Below the pieces are notes generated by a model that was not told where the DNA came from, ran no database searches, and saw only the letters and a program-made list of their open reading frames with translations. A stretch of 10,359 nt of DNA from JBOGFI01 sp050743365 (GTDB lineage: Bacteria; Actinomycetota; Acidimicrobiia; IMCC26256; JACDBD01), in assembly GCA_050743365.1 (NCBI GenBank), contig JBOGFI010000222.1, forward strand, positions 1 through 10,359. Reading direction: 5' to 3'. Position 1 is the first letter of the stretch. Each line of letters opens with the position of its first letter. A program made the translations under genes and the position numbers. This document shows positions 5,631 to 10,359 of the stretch, piece by piece.

Positions 5631-7905
5631 GAGCGTCGGGCCCACCACCCCGGTCGAGCTGGTCGAGGCGGTGTACGGCCGGTACCCCGAGCGCGCCGAG
5701 ATCGCCCGCCGGCGGCTGGCCCGCCCGCTGACGTTCGCCGAGAAGGTCCTGTTCGCCCACGCCGACGACCCCGAGACGATCGGGTTGGGGCGGGCAGTCG
5801 ACTACGCCGACTACCGGCCCGACCGGGTCGCGATGCAGGACGCCACCGCCCAGATGGCGCTGCTCCAGTTCGTGACGGCCAACCTGCCGCGCGTGGCCGT
5901 GCCCACGACCGTGCACTGCGACCACCTGATCCAGGCGCACGTGGGTGCGGAGATCGATCTGAAGAACGCCGTCGACACCAACTCGGAGGTGTACGAGTTC
6001 CTGCGCACCGTGTCGTCGAAGCACGGCATCGGCTTCTGGATGCCGGGCTCGGGGATCATCCACCAGGTCGTGCTGGAGCAGTACGCGTTCCCGGGCGGGA
6101 TGATGCTCGGCACCGACAGCCACACTCCCAACGCCGGCGGACTCGGCATGGTCGCCATCGGCGTGGGGGGCGCCGACGCCGTCGACGTGATGGCGGGCTG
6201 GCCGTTCAACACGCGGGTGCCCAAGCTCATCGGCGTGCACCTCACCGGCCGGCTCACGGGCTGGGCGGCGGCCAAGGACGTGATCCTCGCGGTCGCCGGC
6301 GTCCTCACGGTGAAGGGCGGCACCGGCGCCATCGTCGAGTATTTCGGTCCCGGCGCGGCGTCGATCTCGGCCACCGGCAAGGCGACGATCTGCAACATGG
6401 GCGCCGAGATCGGCGCCACCTGCTCGATCTTCCCCTACGACGACCGCTCGGCGATGTACCTGAAGGCCACCAGCCGGGAGGAGATCGCCGACCTCGCCGA
6501 CCGGCACGCCGAGCACCTGCGGGTCGACCCCGAGGTCGAGTCCGACCCGGAGCGGTTCTTCGACCGCGTGATCGAGATCGACCTCGACCAGCTCGAGCCG
6601 CACCTCGTGGGCCCGCACACCCCCGATCTCGACCGCCCGATCTCCGACGTGAAGGAGGCGGCACATGCGGAGGGCTATCCGCTCGACATCTCCTACGCGC
6701 TCGTCGGCTCGTGCACGAACTCGTCGTACGAGGACATCGGCCGCGCCGCCCACGTCGCCCGCCAGGCCAAGGCCGCGGGGCTGGGGGTGAAGTCGCCGCT
6801 GCTGATCACGCCCGGCTCGGAGCAGGTGCGGGCCACGATCGAGCGCGACGGCTACCTCGACGACCTCGAGGCCATCGGCGCCACCGTGCTCGCGAACGCG
6901 TGCGGCCCCTGCATCGGTCAGTGGAAGCGCGACGACATCGAGATGGGCGACCGCAACACGATCGTCAGCTCGTTCAACCGCAACTTCCCACGGCGCAACG
7001 ACGGCAACGCCGAGACGCTGTCGTTCATCGGGTCGCCCGAGACGGTCGTGGGAATGGCGCTGACCGGCCGTCTCGATGTCGACTTCGTGCACGAGCCGGT
7101 CGCCGGGCCCGACGGAGAGGTGCGGCTCGAGCCGCCCGTCGCCGACGAGCTGCCCGGCAAGGGCTTCGACCCGGGCGAATCGGGGTTCGTGCCCCCGGCC
7201 CGGGACCCGTCGAACGTCGACGTGGTGGTGAAGCCCGACTCCGAGCGCCTCGAGCTGCTCGAGCCGTTCCCGGCCTGGGACGGCAACGACCTCACCGGGC
7301 TACGGGTGCTGCTCAAGGCGGCGGGGAAGTGCACCACCGACCACATCTCGCCCGCAGGGCCGTGGCTCCGCTACCGGGGACACCTCACCAACATCTCGCA
7401 GAACCTCTTCACCGGCGTGAACAACGCCTTCGCCCCCGACGGCTCGGGCGAGGGCGTCGACGTACGGGACGGGTCGACGAAGCCGCTGCCCGAGCTGGCC
7501 AAGGCGTACAAGGAGGCCGGGATCGGCTGGGTCGCCGTCGGCGACGAGAACTACGGCGAGGGCTCGTCACGCGAGCACGCGGCGATGGAGCCGCGCTGCA
7601 TGGGAGGCCGGGCGATCATCGTGCGATCGTTCGCCCGCATCCACGAGGCGAACCTGAAGAAGCAGGGGATCCTCGCGCTCACCTTCGCCGACCCCGGCGA
7701 CTACGACAAGGTGCGCGTCGACGACACCGTCGACATCGTCGGCCTCGCCGACCTCGCGCCCGGTAAGCCGGTGCGGGTCGTGCTCCGCCACGCCGACGGC
7801 ACGAGCGACGAGGTCGAGACCACCCACACGATGTCGCCCGAGCACATCGAGTGGTTCGGGGCCGGGTCCGCGCTCAACGTGCTGCGGCAGGGCCGCGACG
7901 GCTGA
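5623..7905 (+). CDS. acn: Aconitate hydratase, mitochondrial (single-chain ~760 aa) type
   Basis: A 760-residue enzyme of the TCA cycle interconverting citrate and isocitrate via cis-aconitate with a [4Fe-4S] cluster. It closely follows vertebrate mitochondrial aconitase: RPDRVAMQDATAQMALLQF, TVHCDHLI, KHGIGFWMPGSGIIHQ, GTDSHTPNAGGLG, KGGTGAIVEY and TICNMGAEIGAT. The cluster ligands are C364 in GSCTNSSYED and C427/C430 in ACGPCIGQW; the 63- and 3-residue spacings equal those of the bovine enzyme. The C-terminal swivelling domain has KCTTDHISPAGPW and GDENYGEGSSREHAA with catalytic Ser649 and Arg651. The ATG at 5623 is preceded by AGGAGA and overlaps the Rrf2 stop by 8 bp, so translation is coupled. 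The open frame extends upstream to 5425 but lies inside the Rrf2 gene without homology. Expression is probably tied to the Rrf2 sensor. Confidence 0.97.
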   Translation: MAESVGPTTPVELVEAVYGRYPERAEIARRRLARPLTFAEKVLFAHADDPETIGLGRAVDYADYRPDRVAMQDATAQMALLQFVTANLPRVAVPTTVHCDHLIQAHVGAEIDLKNAVDTNSEVYEFLRTVSSKHGIGFWMPGSGIIHQVVLEQYAFPGGMMLGTDSHTPNAGGLGMVAIGVGGADAVDVMAGWPFNTRVPKLIGVHLTGRLTGWAAAKDVILAVAGVLTVKGGTGAIVEYFGPGAASISATGKATICNMGAEIGATCSIFPYDDRSAMYLKATSREEIADLADRHAEHLRVDPEVESDPERFFDRVIEIDLDQLEPHLVGPHTPDLDRPISDVKEAAHAEGYPLDISYALVGSCTNSSYEDIGRAAHVARQAKAAGLGVKSPLLITPGSEQVRATIERDGYLDDLEAIGATVLANACGPCIGQWKRDDIEMGDRNTIVSSFNRNFPRRNDGNAETLSFIGSPETVVGMALTGRLDVDFVHEPVAGPDGEVRLEPPVADELPGKGFDPGESGFVPPARDPSNVDVVVKPDSERLELLEPFPAWDGNDLTGLRVLLKAAGKCTTDHISPAGPWLRYRGHLTNISQNLFTGVNNAFAPDGSGEGVDVRDGSTKPLPELAKAYKEAGIGWVAVGDENYGEGSSREHAAMEPRCMGGRAIIVRSFARIHEANLKKQGILALTFADPGDYDKVRVDDTVDIVGLADLAPGKPVRVVLRHADGTSDEVETTHTMSPEHIEWFGAGSALNVLRQGRDG

Positions 7906-7956
7906 TCGCGCGGACGGTGAGCGCCTGTCGCGGTAATCGGGGGCTAATCGCGCGGA
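7905..7956 (+). repeat. Direct repeat ATCGCGCGGA, two copies 42 bp apart
   Basis: Perfect 10-bp copies lie at 7905-7914, just after the aconitase stop, and at 7947-7956, just upstream of the -35 of the next gene. The spacing is four helical turns. They could be a regulator's paired site or chance in GC-rich sequence. No rho-independent terminator is visible after the aconitase. Confidence 0.35.
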
Positions 7957-7961
7957 ACGTG

Positions 7962-7990
7962 TTGCCATCGCGGGCTCGACGTCGTATCCT
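7962..7990 (+). promoter_or_regulatory. Predicted promoter of the DUF6777-like gene
   Basis: TTGCCA (7962-7967, 5 of 6 to the -35 consensus) and TATCCT (7985-7990, 4 of 6 to the -10) are separated by exactly 17 bp. The start point would be near 7997, at a small GC dyad (GCCCGC at 7991-7996, GCGGGC at 7999-8004). It gives the downstream gene its own transcript, separate from the aconitase operon. Confidence 0.6.
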
Positions 7991-8021
7991 GCCCGCCAGC
8001 GGGCGCGTGGAGGGGGCTGTC

Positions 8022-8042
8022 GTGGCAGGGGTGACGGGTTGA
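8022..8042 (+). CDS. Possible six-codon upstream ORF
   Basis: GTG GCA GGG GTG ACG GGT TGA. Its GTG has the best ribosome binding site of this leader (GGAGG at 8009-8013, 8 nt upstream). It stops 4 nt before the TTG of the main gene, so it could feed ribosomes to that weak start by reinitiation. It may equally be the disrupted original N-terminus of the main gene (see the octamer repeat). Not conserved peptide coding as far as can be seen. Confidence 0.3.
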   Translation: MAGVTG

Positions 8043-8052
8043 CGGGTTGACG
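8033..8052 (+). repeat. Tandem octamer GACGGGTT (2.5 copies) at the translation start
   Basis: Full units lie at 8033-8040 and 8041-8048, with GACG at 8049-8052. The TTG start codon of the DUF6777-like gene straddles the last full unit. Deleting both full units (16 bp) would join GTG at 8022, or GTG at 8031, in frame to ACG-CCG-CAA of the main frame, so the repeat looks like an insertion into an older N-terminus. Confidence 0.6.
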
Positions 8053-9222
8053 CCGCAACCCCCCGCGCCGCCCGCCGGCCCCCCGCCGCCGGCCCGGAGT
8101 GGTTCCCCGCCCCCGCCCGGCGCCGGCCGTCCCGGCGGCGGTCCTGGCGGTACCGGAGTCAACATCTCGTGGAAGGCCCTGGTCGGGGCCCTGCTCGCGG
8201 TCATCGTGGCGCTCGGGGCTGTGGTGGGCGTGCTGGCGTTCTCCGGCGACGACGACGGTGGGAACGAGGAGCCGGCTGAGCTCGGGCTCGAGCCGATCTC
8301 GTCCACCGGGGAGAACCCCTTCATGCCCTCGGTCGGCACCGACCAGGCGAACGTGACGCCGCCGGAACAGACGGGCGGGACGTTCTCGGGTGACACGCCC
8401 GGTCTCTACGGCGGGACTCGCAACGTCACCCAGTGCGACGCGCAGCAGATGGTCACGTTCCTCCAGCAGAACCCGGACAAGGGCGCGGCGTGGGCAGGTG
8501 CCCTCGGCATCACGGTGGCGGACATCCCGGGCTACGTGTCGGAGCTCACGCCCGTGGTCCTGCGCTCCGACACCTACGTCACGAACCACGGGTTCGCGAA
8601 CGGTCGTGCCACCGTGATCCCGGCGGTCCTCCAGGCGGGGACCGCCGTGCTCGTCGACAAGTACGGCACACCCCGGGTCAAGTGCTACTGCGGCAACCCG
8701 CTCACACCCCCGAAGACCTATTCGAAGCCGAGGTACGCGGGGCCCCGCTGGAGCGGGTTCAATCCCGGCGGCATCACGATCATCCGGGAGACCACGGTTG
8801 TCATCGAGATCTTCGTGCTCGTCGATCCCGTCACCGGCGAAACGATCATGCGACCGCGGGGCCCGAGCGCCAACGACCAGCCGTCGACGCCCCCGCCCGC
8901 ACCGGCACCGCCCCCGCCCCCGGCCCCCGAGCCGGAGCCGGTGCCTGAGGGGCCGTCGCCCGAAGAGCAGGCGATCGCCAAGGTGCAGGAGGCGGCGACG
9001 GCGTGTTACCCGTTCCCGGCTCCCATCGAGGACTCGAACGACCCGCCGAACATCTCCACGAGCCCCGGCGACTCCACGTACTTCGTCCTCACGGCGAGCG
9101 GCACGACCGTGAGCGGCAACTACCAGGAGTTCGTCTGGCACGTCGACCGCGCCACGTTGGCGTTCACGCCGCAGAACGACTTCGCCCAGGTCGCCAGCGA
9201 CCACTGCCCCGGCCTGCGCTGA
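8047..9222 (+). CDS. Membrane-anchored DUF6777-like protein of unknown function
   Basis: A 391-residue protein, function unknown. In order: a Pro/Gly-rich cytoplasmic segment (residues 1-40); one membrane span at about 42-65 (WKALVGALLAVIVALGAVVG); an acidic SGDDDGG stretch; and a conserved extracytoplasmic domain at about 119-270. That domain includes GLYGGTRNVTQCDAQQM, NPDKGAAWAGALGI, ELTPVVLRSDTYVTNHGF, and RVKCYCGNPLTPPKTY with C213/C215. This matches my memory of actinobacterial DUF6777 (from Streptomyces). A Pro/Glu-rich linker (about 281-304) leads to a C-terminal segment with C320 and C387, which could form a disulfide. TTG at 8047 is the only start left in this frame after the TGA at 8032, and it lacks a well-placed ribosome binding site. 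The last 103 bp overlap the convergent peptidase gene. Confidence 0.82.
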   Translation: MTPQPPAPPAGPPPPARSGSPPPPGAGRPGGGPGGTGVNISWKALVGALLAVIVALGAVVGVLAFSGDDDGGNEEPAELGLEPISSTGENPFMPSVGTDQANVTPPEQTGGTFSGDTPGLYGGTRNVTQCDAQQMVTFLQQNPDKGAAWAGALGITVADIPGYVSELTPVVLRSDTYVTNHGFANGRATVIPAVLQAGTAVLVDKYGTPRVKCYCGNPLTPPKTYSKPRYAGPRWSGFNPGGITIIRETTVVIEIFVLVDPVTGETIMRPRGPSANDQPSTPPPAPAPPPPPAPEPEPVPEGPSPEEQAIAKVQEAATACYPFPAPIEDSNDPPNISTSPGDSTYFVLTASGTTVSGNYQEFVWHVDRATLAFTPQNDFAQVASDHCPGLR

Positions 9223-10359
9223 CCCGGCGCGACGCGTGGGGGCCCGACGTACTCGAAGTGGCCGGGGTCGACGGCGAGGAACCGGGCGCCGCTGACGAAG
9301 CCCCAACGCTCCATCACCTCGACGAGGCGGGGGTCGGCGAACGAGGCGAGCCCGGTGGGGTTGGCGACGAAGTTCACGTCGATCGCGACGCCCCACGAGT
9401 GGCGGGAGATGCCACCGCCAGGGATCTCGTTGGGCACCCAGCAGCCCTGGTAGCCGGCGGGGTCGACCAGCGCCGCGAGCCCGCGCTGCTCCAGCTCGCG
9501 CAGTGCGCCCTCGATGGCAGGGAGCACCGCGCGGTGGCAGGTGATCGGCCCCAGGACGGGCACGGTCGCGGTGGCGATGTGCTCGGCCTCCCAGACGGGG
9601 TCCTCGGTGAAGAACCGGTCGGGTCCGGGCCGGTAGGCGAACTCGCCGAAGAGCTGCTTGATCCGTGCCTGGGGGAGCACGAGGTCGCCGTGGCGCAGGT
9701 ACCGCGTCTCGTCCGGACTGCGAAAGCGCACGGCGACGCCGGGAGCGTTCGCCGCGATCGCCTGCTCGGTGAGCGCCCGATCGCCCGTGTACCCGACGAG
9801 CAGGAAGCGCGCGGTGCGGATGCCGACCGGCTCGGCGCTGTTCGCGTGCACGACGAGCTCGGCGGCGCCGATCGCGCGATCGTCGACCACTGCGGTGACC
9901 GTCAGCTGCGCGCCGTTGACCAACCGGAGCGTGCCGCCGGGCCCGATGCGGCGCAGCGCGGCGGAGGTCGAGCCGAGGACCGCCTCACCCGGTACCAGTG
10001 CCCGAAGGCGCGCCCGAGCTTCGCCGTCGAAGAAGCCGGGGTAGGTGGAGGGGTCGACTGCGATCGCGTCGAGAGGGATGCGGAGGCCCTCGTCCGTGAG
10101 GTCGATCGGCTGCCCGCGCGGGTCGAACGAGGCGGTCAGGCCCACCACGTCGCCGCGCACGACCGTAACCCGCTCGACTCCCTCGACTGCGTCGACGTGC
10201 TCGGCCAAGCCTGCCGGCAGCCCGCCCGAGGTCCAGACCAGGAGCGTCTTCTCGGCGGGCGCGGGCGCGGGCGCGGGCGCGGCGCTCGTGTCCTCATCGC
10301 GGTCCCGGGTGGGCTCCGGTCTCGACCGCGCCGGGTTCGAAGGCGCCGCGTCCCGAGAC
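9120..10359 (-). CDS. Zinc D-Ala-D-Ala carboxypeptidase-like protein (peptidase M15), N-terminus outside window
   Basis: The frame is open from the window edge to the stop at 9120-9122: 412 residues visible, start not seen. The C-terminal domain is an M15 peptidase (VanY/D-Ala-D-Ala carboxypeptidase type) expected to trim peptidoglycan stem peptides outside the membrane. Zinc ligands are His and Asp in SRHSWGVAIDVN (+ strand about 9381-9416) and His in DPGHFEY (about 9247-9267), whose Glu is near the expected catalytic base. VPVLGPITCHRA and YQGCWVP precede it. Upstream are about 200 residues of beta-rich sequence I cannot assign (from KTLLVWTSGGLPAGL onward), joined by an (Ala-Pro)n and acidic linker to the missing, presumably secreted or membrane, N-terminus. 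A TTG at 10208 could be read as a start, but coding continues upstream. The last 34 residues lie beyond the domain and antisense to the DUF6777-like gene. Confidence 0.88.
   Translation of the reverse strand, partial: SRDAAPSNPARSRPEPTRDRDEDTSAAPAPAPAPAEKTLLVWTSGGLPAGLAEHVDAVEGVERVTVVRGDVVGLTASFDPRGQPIDLTDEGLRIPLDAIAVDPSTYPGFFDGEARARLRALVPGEAVLGSTSAALRRIGPGGTLRLVNGAQLTVTAVVDDRAIGAAELVVHANSAEPVGIRTARFLLVGYTGDRALTEQAIAANAPGVAVRFRSPDETRYLRHGDLVLPQARIKQLFGEFAYRPGPDRFFTEDPVWEAEHIATATVPVLGPITCHRAVLPAIEGALRELEQRGLAALVDPAGYQGCWVPNEIPGGGISRHSWGVAIDVNFVANPTGLASFADPRLVEVMERWGFVSGARFLAVDPGHFEYVGPPRVAPGQRRPGQWSLATWAKSFCGVNANVARSTCQTNSW
10257..10280 (-). repeat. Four GGGCGC hexamers coding an Ala-Pro linker
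   Basis: Four perfect copies of GGGCGC on the plus strand are read on the minus strand as Ala-Pro repeats in the linker of the M15 peptidase gene. They are simple-sequence coding repeats typical of rigid cell-wall-spanning linkers; copy-number change would alter linker length in steps of two residues. Confidence 0.7.

Noticed and set aside
5371..7092. Long minus-strand open frame (573 codons) antisense to the Rrf2 and aconitase genes
   Set aside because: The plus strand here is unmistakable aconitase. The antisense frame is a by-product of high GC3, with low-complexity Arg/Gly/Val/His-rich composition and no recognisable domain.
7991..8004. GC dyad GCCCGC/GCGGGC as aconitase terminator
   Set aside because: Only a 2-nt gap (5 bp with a 4-nt loop at best), no T-run, and it lies at the predicted start point of the next gene.
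7567..9396. 609-codon minus-strand open frame across the aconitase end and the DUF6777-like gene
   Set aside because: Runs antisense to two supported genes and across a promoter region; Arg-rich, low-complexity, no motif.
1..10359. CRISPR array, tRNA, insertion sequence or phage-defence system
   Set aside because: No regularly spaced repeats, cloverleaf-like segment, transposase or defence domain was seen; gene content is housekeeping and transport.

Overview
The window is a very GC-rich chromosomal segment (C or G at most third codon positions, several GTG and TTG starts, long false antisense ORFs). Gene content points to Actinomycetota, most plausibly the Acidimicrobiia or a related lineage. 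That placement is inferred from gene content (an MpaB/DUF2236 protein, a DUF6777-like protein, a secreted M15 peptidase, NitT/TauT-type transport genes), not from a marker gene. No rRNA, tRNA, CRISPR array, transposase or phage gene was found, and the window reads as core or housekeeping sequence.

Layout. (1) 1-917, plus strand: the end of a TPR-repeat protein followed 8 bp later by a cyclophilin-type peptidyl-prolyl isomerase. (2) 889-1320, minus: an NTF2/SnoaL-fold protein whose 3' end overlaps the cyclophilin tail. (3) 1392-2180, plus: an MpaB/DUF2236 putative haem oxygenase. (4) 2201-4959, minus: a tight three-gene ABC importer operon of the nitrate/taurine/sulfonate type, in the order binding protein, ATPase, permease. 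(5) 4960-5150: an AT-richer divergent control region. (6) 5151-7905, plus: an Rrf2-family regulator with three cysteines of the iron-sulfur type, overlapping by 8 bp a mitochondrial-type aconitase. (7) 8047-9222, plus: a membrane-anchored DUF6777-like protein of unknown function with its own promoter. (8) 9120-10359, minus: a zinc D,D-peptidase (M15) with a long N-terminal region, cut by the window edge, overlapping the preceding gene by 103 bp.

How the parts may work together. The most interesting unit is 4960-7905. A probable [Fe-S] Rrf2 sensor sits in an operon with an iron-sulfur enzyme (aconitase) and is divergent from a probable sulfur-compound importer. The importer has a near-canonical promoter (TTGACA, 17 bp, TAGTTT). 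A 13-bp-arm inverted repeat covers its -10 element and start point, where a repressor would be expected to bind. Its transcript would carry a leader of about 120 nt with a perfect 10-bp stem. The inferred model is that Fe-S or sulfur status, read by the Rrf2 protein, sets both sulfur import and aconitase expression. The sequence supports the architecture; ligand, substrate and direction of regulation are inference.
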